A DNA stretch of 64,000 nucleotides from Pyronema omphalodes. Lineage: Eukaryota; Ascomycota; Pezizomycetes; Pezizales; Pyronemataceae. The DNA lies in NCBI GenBank assembly GCA_024516155.1, contig JAJJXM010000013.1, positions 496,001-560,000 of the forward strand, in the 5' to 3' direction. The stretch's first letter is position 1, and every line of letters begins with the position of its first letter. Shown piece by piece: positions 12,900-25,362 of this stretch. The notes beneath the pieces were generated by a model, which worked only from the letters and a program-made list of their open reading frames with translations, made no database searches and was not told the origin of the DNA. The position numbers were made by a program, and so were the translations under genes.

Positions 12900-13376
12900 T
12901 TGAGGCTAAGAAGTGTCATATCGTACTATATGGTGGGGTAACGATGCGTACTGCGCGTGACTGGGGATTGTGAAATGTGATTTATCGAAAGGCTAGAATG
13001 ATGAGTCGTTAGATAATAGGTTTACGATTCGAGATAACCAGATATGTCACTTTGGGGCTGAGAGAAAGCGGCCCGTATTCTCCGAGTAGCAGAATGTCAT
13101 CTTGACTCTCCGAATGAGGGATGGATGTGCCGGCCTTGTTCTCCATCTTGACAGCAGTCCCATAAGCCTGGAGTAAAAAGCGCATTACTCAGTGTATGTT
13201 AGACAAATCGAAACGGTTGAAAATCAATGACATTGTACCTCCACTTACAAACATGAAAAGAGAAAGCACTCACGACAAGTAGAAAAGTTGCCCCATTCTC
13301 CATTGTGATGACGGAGACACAACAAACCGATGTTTGAGGGATTCTTTGAAACCGTATTAATAACATTTTTCATCAG
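12900..13376. repeat. duplicated 5' flank of 5S copy 2
   Basis: This segment aligns by eye with 57545-57992 (direct) and partly with 36811-37110 (inverted). Each copy sits immediately upstream of a 5S gene. Shared words include GACTGAGAGAAAGCGGC-like sequence and the TCAATGTCAT..CACCTCCACT stretch. Similarity ends at the 3' end of the 5S gene. Read antisense to the 5S gene, the copies show short related peptides broken by stops, so they may be remnants of a gene. No TIRs or target duplication were seen. Confidence 0.7.
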
Positions 13377-13491
13377 CTACGGTCATAGAATCATGAATAC
13401 AACGCATCCCGTCCGCTCTGCGCTATTTAAGCATGATATCGTCCGGCTAGTACTGTCGTGGGTGACCAGACGGGAATCCCGGATACTGTAG
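13377..13491 (+). rRNA. 5S rRNA gene (copy 2)
   Basis: A 115-nt 5S gene essentially identical to the other three, ending ACTGTAG followed by TTTTT (Pol III terminator). Its 5' flank is shared with copies 3 and 4. Confidence 0.93.
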
Positions 13492-15300
13492 TTTTTGGTA
13501 ATCTTTTATCAGTTCACTTTGTTATGCCGTCTGAAGAGGTATTGTTTTCTTCTGCCGAGTCATCCCCGCGATCTCATAAAGTGTTTACTTCTCTCCTCTT
13601 TTTTAGTTAATCCATTAGTACTGTGAAATTTACTTATGTATCGTTATGTGTTCTACAAGTATATTTACTTTTCCGTTGAAAGAGTAAATCGACATTACCA
13701 ATTGAAAGAAGAGCTGTGTGTTGTTTTGATCGGTGTTGGAGAGCTGTGGAGATTTGGAGTTTATGCAAAAAGTTTTAAACGTACTTGGATGTAGGATTTA
13801 ATGCTCAATCATTATTCAGCCGCACTTTTAATAGCAGGTAGAAAAAAATAAACCAAGGCTGCTATTACTGATCTAAAATCGATGATGTGTAGATTTAATA
13901 CTTCTTGCCTTTCTGGCTTCAGACTTATGACATACCGGTTGGCTGCACACTACTGGAATCACGCAAAATGACTCGGAGAGACAGATAGACAAAGAGGAAA
14001 AGGATAGGCAAACGTATTTTACACAAGCCTATAGACTCGGGGCTAGTAAGATGCCTTCTCGTAGAATGTTGTGTAGGTATCTTATGATCTGTGTTTGTCG
14101 GTTGCGTGTATTCTGCAAACTTGATGTGGATGATTCTGGATGCCGCAGCACTCGGTTTATTGCAGTGGGCTTTCCTGCATGGGCCTTTTAGGCCTCGGTC
14201 AGCGTATGATTCAATAAATAAATAAATAAATATTGCAGTGGGCTGGATGCTTCTTGATGCTGTAGTTATATTGGGAATCATGGGTATGTGCTCTTGGAGT
14301 TTGGGATGATTGGGTTGATTTAACTTTATTGTGATGGGGTTGGAGTATTTGGCGAAGAGAGCTATGAGAAAACAGAATTACTGGATAGAAGTTACGATGT
14401 AGAATGGGGTTATTAAAAGGCTATCGACTCGTTTCTGTAAGAATGGCATTTGGAGTGTTGGAAAACTAGTGTGTGGGGTAGTTGAGAGATTGTGACATTT
14501 TATGACTAGATAATGAATATTTCAAAAAGATGCAACCTTTGCGATAGTTCCTGAGCTTAACTTGCCCACAAGAAGTGTGTAATGTAATCCGATGTTACAA
14601 AACTGCTTTACTTCAATATTAAGTTATGCGATTTAGGGCTATATCCCCGGTCCACAATCACATCGTCATCGTTGATCCCAGATTACCAGAATTATGGTGT
14701 TTGGCGAGACTGCGTGATATCGGATGACTACATGTACAGTGATACTTGATGCGGGTGTACAGCCACAGAAGGCATCAATGGTAGGGCCTGAAGTTCATCA
14801 AACCCCTCTCATCCGAAGCGGTAGCAGTCACATATTTCCATTTACCACTCCTTGCTTGTTTGCAGGGCTTTACTTCTCACCATGCCCACATCCCCGCATA
14901 ACCTAGCGCGTGTCGCGTCAGTAATCGGTCGACCACTTCACTATTTCGTTGTTTTCATCAAACTAAACATGGTAAACATCACCATTAACAAGTAAAATAA
15001 ACTTCTCATGAATGGGTGATTCTATCCGCAAACGTCAAAATTATACACTGAAACCTTGCTAAACAGTCATGCAAAGTGAGCAAACCTTTCCAAACCGGAT
15101 GGCGTCATCTATATTCGTCATTTTGCGCTTCACCTAACGATATAAGCTAACACTCCCTCCTCTAGATCACTATATAATACAGCACGCTTTTTTTCCAGTG
15201 ATCTGTTCCTTCCGGCCTGGGTCGTAAAGTCCCGCCTTTATATTAAACTTTACCTGGAGACTACGCGATGTTCGCGCTTTTCAGAATACGCCATTCGTAA
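13492..15300. other. intergenic, no supported gene
   Basis: A short stretch near 14160-14240, with an AAATA run, resembles 20700-20760 (GGCCTTTTAGGCCTCGGT versus GACCTTTTGGGCCTCGGT) and may be a dispersed repeat fragment. Nothing else could be supported. Confidence 0.35.
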
Positions 15301-15329
15301 TAAGACTAACGTCAAAAATGAACTCAAGA

Positions 15330-16100
15330 TTAAGCTGTAAGTTCACACCTCTTGAATGATATCACGCCATGCAGAATCCTACTAATACTTCACTAGCCTA
15401 CGCGTTTAAGAAGCAATTGTGAGTAAATGAAAGTGGGGACGGAGATATTAGTAAGTGCTTCCTTGTTTTTATTCCCGCATGAACTTGCATTCATCACTCC
15501 CATAATAATCTTTCAATTCGTACTAATACGTATGAAGAACTGCCTTGCCTGGGGTTTTCATCACGAGCATGGCACGCCACTGAAAAGATATCTCTGACTG
15601 AAAAAGTATCCAACTTCTTCTGTCGGCGGGCAGTAACGACTACAGCCAAAGACACCGTTTCCCTTCACCTCACCCGGATTGCATTGCATGTCTGGTAAGT
15701 TGTCTTCTTTATTCTCATTATTTTCTTTCCACGCTTCCTATCATCTGCCATGCCAGTCCTCAGTACCCCTGGATTGGGATTTGTGATGACTATCACTTCG
15801 CGACATGGACAACCAATAATAAGGGCAAAGGCTGGTTACAAAAACCTCACGTATCAGATGCTAATTACAGTAACAGTATCATAAAAGAAGGGCGTTGCTT
15901 TCCCTGTTCCAAGATTTGTCACAATGCCAGACGGTGTGTATCCGAAACACAAATACCTCAGCACCAGAAGTCTCATCGATGAACCACAGAAGCAGTAAGT
16001 CAAGGTCAACCTACGCAAGGTTTCACGAGGCCTTTTGGTCATGGGAATCGTGAGTCTTTTCAACAACTGACTTTATTTTATATATGCTAATCATTAGTAG
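15330..16100 (+). other. unresolved region rich in splice signals (possible gene or remnant)
   Basis: Donor-branch-acceptor sets appear in order: GTAAGT near 15338 with TACTAAT and CACTAG; GTAAGT near 15453 with GTACTAATACG and TATGAAG; GTAAGT near 15693 with ATGCCAG at about 15756; and GTGAGT near 16047 with TGCTAATCATTAG. Joining across the third set keeps one frame open from about 15480 to a stop near 15981. The second part contains CFPCSKICHNARRC, which fits the CCHC zinc-knuckle spacing C-x2-C-x4-H-x4-C. No complete gene could be assembled because other junctions run into stops. It could be a gene remnant, a gag-like fragment or a spliced non-coding transcript. Confidence 0.3.
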
Positions 16101-16217
16101 CTCAAGTTCCCCAAAGGCTGGTCAGTGGTCAGTAGAATATCGACAGGTGTTCCTGTTAAATCATATCCTTCTTATCATCTTCATTTTTGAAACCCTGCTG
16201 ATTTGGTGTTAATGATA

Positions 16218-16790
16218 GATCTTGGGCGAGGATGAGTAAGCTATCCGTATTCTCCGCCAATCCAGCAAGAATATTCTGCGTCTGGCAACACGTGAGCACC
16301 ATGCATTCCATCCATCAACGCAGTTCGAATCTATTAACACAGGAATCCAGGAGCATGGCCCTGACTACAGAACTCTGTCCGTAAACTGTGCTGGCATGTT
16401 AGTTCCTTGTCAGTTCCTTTGACCTGGGTAACTAATCCGAAATCGGAAAACTGACTGGCGCCCTGCTGCTAAGCCGTAGGTCCCCTCCCTAAAAATCACA
16501 ATTTCTGTTCTTAAAGATATTTACGAACTATTACTAATCTAGTGTTGGCGATAGGTATTGAACGGGGATGCGTAAGCAATTCGCATTCTCCGTCAATTAA
16601 GTAAGAATATGACGGATTTGGAAACAAATAAGCATCATTAAGTCCTTCGATTCCGTGACAATCCGTTGACAGAATCATTCAGGAGAATGGGGGCGGCTAG
16701 AGAACTCTGTCCGGACACTGTTCCGGCATTTTGGCTCCTCATCAGTTTCTTTGCCCGGTCGGGGCAACTAATCCGCAATTTGAAACACTC
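16218..16790. repeat. diverged tandem duplication (about 335-bp period)
   Basis: The segment 16218-16480 is repeated, diverged, at 16553-16790. Shared words in the same order include GATGxGTAAGC, ATTCTCCG, AGAATAT, CTACAGAACTCTGTCC/CTAGAGAACTCTGTCC, GGCAT and CTAATCCG. No coding frame is conserved. Confidence 0.65.
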
Positions 16791-16972
16791 ACCAAGAACG
16801 TTTAAGGCTATTGTATAGAGTCATGAAGGATTGAAAGATAAAGAGAGAATCTGTGGGGATGTAAAACAAGATTTTATGTGATACTGTATGGTTTTGTCAT
16901 GTTAAGACAGTGCGTTTTTATTCGATTACGAAAAGACTGGAGATTGTTTACGAAGTCGACCTGTTAATAGCT

Positions 16973-16986
16973 TACAGTCGACTGTA
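16973..16986. repeat. TIR-like palindrome TACAGTCGACTGTA
   Basis: A perfect 14-bp palindrome made of the outer bases of the 3527-3892 element (TA-CAGTCG) joined head to head with their complement. It could be an excision footprint or a chance palindrome. Confidence 0.4.
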
Positions 16987-17140
16987 CTCATTTTCTTGAG
17001 ATTTCCTTATAAATCTGCCGTCAGCACATGTACTTTGGACTCTGTGACTTTGGTAAAATCAAAGTACAGCCGATACTCTACACGACCAAGAAAAACAACC
17101 TAAACTACACTAGTAATGAAGCGTAGAAGAAAAAGAATGA

Positions 17141-17221
17141 CGACGTCGACAGGACTCGAACCTGCGCACGCGAACGTAAGAGATTTCTAATCTCTCTCCT
17201 TAACCACTCGGACACAACGCC
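17141..17221 (-). tRNA. tRNA-Ser (anticodon AGA), copy 1
   Basis: An 81-nt tRNA with a long variable arm. Acceptor GGCGTTG pairs with CGACGTC, discriminator G. The anticodon stem AGAGA/TCTCT encloses TTAGAAA, giving AGA. The T arm contains GGTTCGAGTCC. A Pol III terminator (TCATTCTTTTT) follows. It is identical over 81 nt to the copies at 39575 and 55706, but beyond about 11 nt of 3' flank nothing is shared. Confidence 0.95.
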
Positions 17222-17475
17222 TTTTTCTTGTGGTTTGTCTGCATCTACTAGTTATAATCAAGTAGTTCAAGCCGCAATATCAGCAAAGCAAAGTTAACAT
17301 CGCTTCCCCTCACCTGCCCTCAGCCTCCATGTCCCACGATCCACCTATAACCCGCACCATATAAAAATATAACGTCAAAAATACTCCCTACAATTGCATC
17401 CCCTACTATCTACTCACTACATGCAATATCTGCGCCTTCCTTATGCTATGTTACATACAGTGCACCCCCAACAGA

Positions 17476-18366
17476 CTATAGCAACGCAAACCCCATCGCC
17501 AGCGGCCACAATAAAACCAAAATTGCAAAACTACGACAGAGGCTTCTAGCTTCCATAGCAGCTCCTGTAAATATTGTAATATTACCGTATCCTGAAGCGT
17601 TCCGGAACTCGGGGGGTAGGAAAGAGGAATTTCCTTTTGCGTAAGGAGGAATTATAGGGGTAACTGCGTTTGCGTTTGCGTTTGCTTTGGCTGTTGGTAC
17701 GGAGTTGGGGGTTGATATGTCATGGCTGAGTGAAGGGAAAGATGGTGCTTTACTGTTGGGATTTCCGGAGCCGATGTCTGCTGCTGTTACTGAGGGAGGA
17801 GCGGCGGCTGTAGGCAATGTCGATTCTGCGCTTCCTACTGCAGTGGGGGAGGAGGGGGAGAAGGAGGAGGCAACACAGATTTTCTTCCCTACATCACAGA
17901 TCGGTACGTCACTCGGACTATTGTTTTTGTCAGCACTGAATTTCATTTTCGTTTAATAAACCAGTTAAATAAGTAGTATACCAGCATATATCATCACCAC
18001 AGCTTTTACTGAAATCCCTACAACCCTGAATCCAGGTACAATTCCTTCCTTCTGGACAACATCCAGTTTGGCCATTGATCTTGATGCAGGAACTACCAGC
18101 TGGACAGGAAACTATAGAGCTGGTTAGTTTCTGGGATGATTAGAATGATGAGGATAGGGGAGGTTTATACTTCCAGAGTTGGTATCGCAGCAGGTGTCGT
18201 TGCCTTCTGTACACCCCGTTCCACATTCTTGGCCAAAGTTGCAAACTGCTCTTTCAAATATCGAAGAGCCAGAAATGGAAACTTGTCGTGCGGGATGTGC
18301 AGGCTCAGCTGTTACCGCTGTTATTGCGAAGAGAAAAAGGTGGAGGTGGAGTAATAGGATGTTCAT
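17476..18366 (-). CDS. Cys-rich secreted GPI-anchored surface protein, three exons
   Basis: Exons 18366-18171, 18111-17982 and 17935-17476, joined by GT-AG introns of 59 and 46 nt, give 261 residues. Frame is kept across both junctions (phases 1 and 2). Residues 1-20 are a signal peptide (MNILLLHLHLFLFAITAVTA). Residues 40 to about 135 form a Cys-rich module with many paired cysteines (CGTGC, TCC, GCCPEGRNC, DICC). A Ser/Pro/Ala-rich stalk with a KANANANA run and several N-glycosylation sites (NCT, NSS, NAS, NIT) follows. The last about 18 residues are hydrophobic (FAILVLLWPLAMGFALL), as for GPI attachment. Unspliced, exon 2 meets a stop, which supports the second intron. The role is probably at the cell wall; I cannot name an orthologue. 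Confidence 0.82.
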
Positions 18367-20300
18367 GCTGGTTGTTATGGTGTATATTCGGAATGAATCG
18401 CGATTAGATGGCTTTTTTTATAGCTATACGTCTTTGGCTCGGTGATGCAGGCGATGTTTCTTTTGAATAAACCTTCTGGTTACTGGAATCAATAGTGAGC
18501 GCGGGTATATATGTCAGCTTCTAGCTGTTCACCAATGAGATAAAGATTTGTAGATGTCGCCAGGACATGCCACGCCTTCCAGATACTGCTGTTGAACTCC
18601 GAGGAAGCCGTAAAATGAGAAACCGTTGATAAAATAGACGGTGATGTAATGTTGTTAATCATCAACGATGCCGAACGTTGAATGTCAATCTCATATCGTA
18701 CAAGAGAAAAGGAAAGAAAAGCATATACTACGAACACATCGTAAACCAAGTCTAAGACATGCAAATTCGGGGGGTTAGAAGTAATTATACCGCACCTCAT
18801 TCCGCATCACATTTCATTACATCGGCTAAGTAGAAACTTTCCTTGCAACAATTTAACAACTTTTACCGCAAAGTGCTTCGGTAGCAGGGATATCATTGGC
18901 GATAAAGATGTTATTCAACCCAGTATCCCCATCTCCCTGCGACAGCTAGATATATTACAATTATATATCAACCAGCGACAGCGAGACGGCGCGACCGAAT
19001 CCCTTGGACATTGGTTTCCATGTGGCGTATACCTACCCCATTGGCAAACCAATATCTTCTAGCAAAACTTCATCTTGGAAATTCATTTTATATAAGGATT
19101 AAGAAATTTAATTCCAAGATCGTTCATTTCCCTATCCCTATCCCCATTCCTATCACTAGAAGAATTTCATGTTTTCGTGGATTTCGCCTAGCTAGCGCTT
19201 CCGCCATAAGCTGAATCAAACGGTTGGCGGATGATGGATCATGGATCATGTAGCGTGGATCATGGAAACATATCATTAGTCGTGGCGACAGGGATAAATA
19301 AAAAGGCCACCGGAGCGGAGAACTTGAAACATGAAACAGTGTCGGCGGTATGTATGTATGGTATGCATTATGTACTTATGTATGTCTTAAACTTTTGAAA
19401 CTCGCAACTTCTGAAACTTCCGAAACTTGAAACAACAAGGACAGAGTACAGAGGCAGGGACTGGATAAGATTGGGTTTGATAGCAGACCGGGGTTTGGGT
19501 AGGAAAAATTAGCCGTCATGTTTCTTTTGTGACACTGGGTTTCATTATGTTGCACAAAGTTACAAATATCGACTGTTTAAGCGTTCGTGAACGTGTTGAG
19601 AAATATCTTACGAAGCGCCGAAACTTACTTCTGAATTCAAAGAGGCCATGACTCGTGATAATTATAATAGACTGTGGTGAGTATTGAACACCTGAATATG
19701 TTGTATGTCTTTAATCTTAGGAATTAGTTGTCGTTATTGTGGTTGACAGTTTTCACCTGGTCAAGTTTTCCGCAGAATTAAACGGTGATTTATAACAATT
19801 TTTTATCCGACAGAGTAATAAAGATGGGATAACCCCTATGTTGTCGGTGTAATTGAACGAATCCTAATAACACCATGGCTGAATGCAGAAAGAACCAAAA
19901 TTAAATAAAGTTACAGGAATAACTATCTACAACATTTCCATCCCCCACACCCGCGCGGCAATACCAACTACAATCCGTAACTCCAACCGCGGTAACTATA
20001 CAACAAACCACCATCCAAATCCTAGCATGATATATCCGCATAACACAATCCCATCCTCTCATCCGCCTAAAAACAAAAGTGAAGCTTCTTCTACTGCAAA
20101 GCCCCCACAATATGCACAATTACCCTCAGATTAGGTATCAACCCGTGACTCCAGTATACTCGAATATATGTATATGTACATGTATGTACATTGCCGTCAA
20201 TTCCGCACTTCCTCTCCCCTCCCCTCCGCGTGCGGCGTGCACGCCTTTGCCTTTTTTCCCTCCCTACGGTATATCATCTGTGTATAACTACCGCGGTACC
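18367..20300. other. intergenic, no supported gene
   Basis: Only short AT-rich frames without motifs are seen. Short GTATGTATG runs lie near 19350. Confidence 0.35.
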
Positions 20301-21078
20301 CATGATAAGATATTGATAGCAACTTAGCAGCTTAGAACTTCCACACTTTCCCCCCCCCCCCCCCCTAGTGCACTTTCTCAATTTCGCATCATGGAATCAG
20401 TATGTAATTACCCGTATCATCTGGGGTGGGGAGTGGGGGGGAGGAGGAGGAGGAGGAGTTAGGCAGCATCTGGATATACATGTATGTAGAAACCCCAAAT
20501 ATATTGCCAGATACATACCTAAATAAACAAATTAATCGCGTACATATACATATATATATCTTCAAAAAAAAGGAATTCCACATTAATTTATAAATTTATA
20601 TTTCTGCACTCTGAGTGTAAGGTGTAGGAACATCATCATCATGCATGACTTTATTATTTACCGGATTGGGGGTTGGTTCGGATAGAGTAGCTGGATCGGT
20701 ATTGATTTTCCTGCTTGGTGCCTTGGACCTTTTGGGCCTCGGTATGCGTGTGATTGGATGGATATGTAGATGATTTTATTGGGATTGGGATTGAGATGTG
20801 CCGAGGGTATCGAGGGTGGGTACATTAGATGTTGATACCTTATACATACATAATCAAATCTCATGGCATCATGATTGCATGATCTCATGATCTCATGACA
20901 CTATGACACTATGACATGATAACCTAATAACCCGATAACCCGGGGAACTATACACTGTGCCTAGATCACCAATACCCGATAGTAGATAGCAGATAGCAGA
21001 TAGCAGATAACAATTCCCAGCTGACATCAAAGCGCTAAAAATGGCATTATATTGACTACCTTTGCGGCAACTCACATC

Positions 21079-21181
21079 GTCTGGTTGGCTCAGTTGGTAG
21101 AGCGTCGGTCTCATATTAATCTATGACTTCCACTGAGTGGTAGCAATCCGAAGATCGCGAGTTCGATCCTCGCACCGGACA
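21079..21181 (+). tRNA. elongator tRNA-Met (CAT) with intron
   Basis: Acceptor GTCTGGT pairs with ACCGGAC. The D arm is GGCTCAGTTGGTAGAGC-like. Anticodon arm TCGGT-CTCATA is interrupted after base 37 by an intron of about 30 nt, then ATCCGA closes the loop. The T31-T39 mismatch matches the known yeast elongator tRNA-Met. The T arm is GCGAG-TTCGATC-CTCGC, followed by TTTTTT as terminator. Confidence 0.93.
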
Positions 21182-22513
21182 TTTTTTGTACTTCTTTACA
21201 CTGTGAAGTAAAGTATAAACCCAATACATAGCAATATGCCCAGTGAATTAAAATCTTGATACGATACATAGCACATACAGAGCAACATATTCCCCTGACA
21301 CTCACTGGGGTGCTATGTAGGGTGCTAATGCTCTTTTCTACATATGTATGTACTTTTTTTTCCGGTCTTAGAAAATTTCCATGATGTTCTGGGTTTGGGG
21401 TTCAAGGTTGTGATTCCTGGACCCTGGACCCTGGATCCTTGTTTCTGGTTGACGGTTTATGGTTTGTAGGATGTGGATGTGGATGTGGATATAGATATGG
21501 ATATGGATATGGATATGGATGTTGATATAAGGGATATAAGGTCTGATATATATAAACAAAAAACTAAACTATGTATATAGAAAAGACTGGAAACGACATA
21601 CTTAGAATCATAGAATGATAGAATCGTAGACTGCTTATTAAACCGCCCTCTCTAATTATTAAATTGTCCTCTTTTTATTTTTATTTTTTTCCCCTTCGCG
21701 AGCCCACACACACACACACAAAATCGGCACGGATTCACGGTGATGATAACGGGTGATGTAGTAAACATCTCTTGGATCGGTGATTGTTAGCGGAATTTAC
21801 TTGGGATTTTGTAGTTGTGTTTTGGACTTGTAGATAGGGATGTTGGATGCTGGATGCTGGCTGCTGGATGCTGGATTTTGGATTTTGGCTGTTGGCTGCT
21901 GTGTTGATGGTGATGGGTATAGTCATAGCTCATGGCTCATAACTCCTGGCTCATAGCTGTTGGTTCCTGGCTCATAGCTGTTGGTTCCTGGCTCCTGGCT
22001 CATAGCTCATAACTCATAACTCCTGAGGAATGCGAAATAAATTGGGGATAAAGAATAACGAAGCGAAGTCATGATGTTATAGTTAGTTAGTTAGTCAATC
22101 AATCAATCAATTAATTGATTATTTTATTGATTACAGACCCGCGGACCCACGGACCTACAGATCTGCGGATCTGCAGCTGACTTATTATCCTGTTAGATAA
22201 TAGAGGGGGTTTACCGGGAAAGAAATCTTGTGGTTTATGATTTGTGGTTTATGATGGATGAGATATTTGCTGGAGTCTTTTTTTTTTTTTTTTTTCTTTT
22301 TTAGGGGGGTTTGGAATAGGGTGTTTGGTATTTAGAGATTTTGGATATGAATGTAATATGAGATGAGATGACGATGACGATGAGATGGCATAATGTGAGA
22401 TGACGATGGCAATGACGATGACAATGATATCCCGAATTTTCAGTTAGTGAGTGGGGAAGTAAGTTAAGTAAGTTAAGGAAGTCAAGTAAATAAATAAGTA
22501 AATACGAATATAT

Positions 22514-22697
22514 CTTATTCCTTATTCCTTATCCCTTATTCCTTATCCCTTATCCCTTATCCCTTATCCCTTATCCCTTATCCCTTATCCCTTATCCCTT
22601 ATCCCTTATCCCTTATCCCTTATCCCTTATCCCTTATCCCTTATCCCTTATTCCTTATTCCTTATTCCTTATTCCTTATCCCTTATCCCTTATCCCC
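22514..22697. repeat. 7-bp minisatellite (TTATCCC/TTATTCC)
   Basis: About 26 tandem heptamers. TTATTCC variants lie at both edges and pure TTATCCC units in the middle. It is not the TTAGGG telomere repeat. Confidence 0.95.
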
Positions 22698-23244
22698 AAT
22701 TATTCTACACATACTATTATACCAAAAGCACCATAAAAGCAATGGATCATCATTATCATTACCTAACTCCCGTATCATCGATAACATTTCCGATTTGCTA
22801 TATCTGTAAATACGTGGAATCGGTGGGTTAACATATCTGCAGTACTCATCTATAGCTAGCTATATACTTCATATGCATATTCACAGTCAGCAGCTTTAGC
22901 TTTAGCTTCAGCTTCAGCTTAAGTTTTGGCTTTGTAATGTCTTATACGTGAAGAAAGCAGATCATAGATATGAATGTGGCGGCTGCCTGGATTCTGGAGT
23001 AAGCTACGTATAACCCCTCCACACCACCCTTCATCTCGATATCGATATCGATTTCAAAATTTACAAATGGTGATTCATTATTGATATGTTGCAACTTGCA
23101 CTATATGCGGTATACTATACTATACTATACTATATTGTACCCCCGACCCTGCCATAGCAGTCCTGTAGTCCGGTACGTAGACGGTAGTGCCTCTACCTCT
23201 ACCACTACTACTATAGCGGTATGTTTATTGTTGTTTATATCAGC

Positions 23245-23331
23245 CAAATCATCTAAATCATCTAAATCATCTAAATCATCCAAATCATCCAAATCATCTA
23301 AATCATCTAAATCATCTAAATCATCTAAATC
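23245..23331. repeat. 9-bp minisatellite (AAATCATCT)
   Basis: About ten tandem 9-mers with a C/T variant. The period is a multiple of three, so both strands stay open (SKS or DLD repeats). No sign of a real gene surrounds it. Confidence 0.9.
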
Positions 23332-24014
23332 ACCGAAAAAGACAAAGAATACAACCCAGCAACGATACATAACTTCGAATCCAAATCTTCGTTAATGGCC
23401 TTGACATGTTTTAAGCCGGCTTGCCTGGCCTTGCCTTGCCGAGAGATCATGTCGTATAGTATAGTATAAGACTTAAGAAAGCACACATATGTATATATAT
23501 ACCACCAATTCAAAATATCTATTATTTTTTGGCCTCTTCTTCTTCGCTTGTTTACTTGTTGGAACTTCGAACTTGGTACCTTGGTGGCTTGGATTAAACA
23601 CCCCCCCCCCCACCCCCCCCACCCCGTTGTGTATGTATATACTGTAGTTCTAACTTCTAACTTCTAATTTCTTCTGCTATTTTGTTTTGTTTTGTTTTGT
23701 TTTGTTTTGTTCTGTTCTGTTCCTTGCTATTTTGTTTTGTTTTGTTTTGTTTTGTTTTGTTTTGTTTTGTTTTGTTTTGTTTTGTTTTGTATGTACAGTC
23801 ATCTATCCTTATCCCCATCCCCAGCTATCCCTATCCCCATCGCTATCCCCATTCATATCCCCATCCATCCTTATCCCTATCCCCATCTATCTATCTATCC
23901 ATCCATCCATCTTATCCCCATCGCTATCCCCATTCATATCCCCATCCTTATCCCTATCCCTATCCCCATTCATATCCATCATATCCAACAAGCCAAGTCA
24001 AGCCGCCCAGCTAC

Positions 24015-24046
<32 letters not shown>

Positions 24047-25330
24047 TAGTAAGCTACCCTGCTCTGCTACCCTGCTCTGCTGCCCTGCTCTGCTGCTCTG
24101 CTGCTCTGCTGCTCTGCTGCTCTGCTGCTCTGGTGATAATGAGCTAATCTGGCTGCTGACTAACCGTAACCGTAACCGTAACCAGGAACTACAGTACCAT
24201 AGATAACCTGACCTAATCCAATGGCTCTTGTATGGTAGTATGGTGGCAGATCCAATCACTATGTCGGGGATATCGAGTGGTGATGGGTGGTGATGGGAAT
24301 TAGAATCCTGAATAATTGATAATTGATAAGTAATAAGTAATCCCATCCTGGATAATATAAGTATACATCAAGAACCAATAAGTAATAATCAGGAACCAAT
24401 CATCAGGAACCAATACCCAATGCCCAATCCCCATCTGCCATCCCGAATCCCCAATACCCAATAACCAATAAGCATACATCAGAAACCCCAAAAAGCAGAG
24501 GAAATAACCGATAGGGCGGATGGATTGAGTCAGTATGCGGTTCCCAAGTTCCAAGTTCCTGAAATTAGGGTTATTCCTGGAGTTGCCAAGGTTCCTAAAG
24601 TTCCCAAGTCAGCTGTCGCATGCTCATGCCGTCCATGATGCGTTGTGGATCCTTGTTCCCCAACCCCTGTTACCATTCTCCAATCCCTGTCACCCTCTTT
24701 CCTCCAAGCCCCTGTTACCACCACCCCCCCCACCCCCCTCCACAACAGCACAAAAACCCCAAACCCCAAAACAGCAAGTCCAACCCGGTAACGCACAACG
24801 CAACCATCCCAGCACCTCGGCTAGTGCAGGTACAAAATGTGTTCCCATCCGGGGTGCTGCGATGCGATTGCCATGCGAAGGGTTTTTGATGTCCTTTTTT
24901 GGGTCGCGGGGTTTTGTGGTATGCGATTGGGGGGGGGGGGGGGTTACTTGATGCTCCCCTTTTATTCGTTTCTGTGGATGGAATGGAATAGGATAGGATA
25001 GGATAGAATGGAATAGGTGGTGCGGTGCGGTGCGTGTCATAGATTTTTCTGGAGGCGGGATGGAATAATAGGGAGGATGGTGGTTTAGGTGCCCGAAGCG
25101 ATGGGATGGGATGGGATATGCTATAGTAGATGGATAGATGCGATTGTTTAATGATTGTTCTTCATTGCTTCATCGCTTGATTATAGATGCCGATACGATA
25201 CGATACGATACGATAGGATACGATAAGTATTCTCCGGTTTAATCATAGTACCCAAGCTGTGATACCATAGCACAAATACGGATATGAAACAAAAATTATA
25301 GTTGTCTCCTGATATTTTTGTGAAACTTAC

Positions 25331-25362
<32 letters not shown>

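Noticed and set aside
22514..22697. Possible telomere-like or CRISPR-like array
   Set aside because: Pure tandem heptamers without spacers, not TTAGGG, in a fungal nuclear context.
23682..24206. Long overlapping open frames (CFVLF, PSLS repeats)
   Set aside because: They are translations of TTTTG, CCCCATC, CTGT and CTGCT microsatellites and are open in several frames at once.
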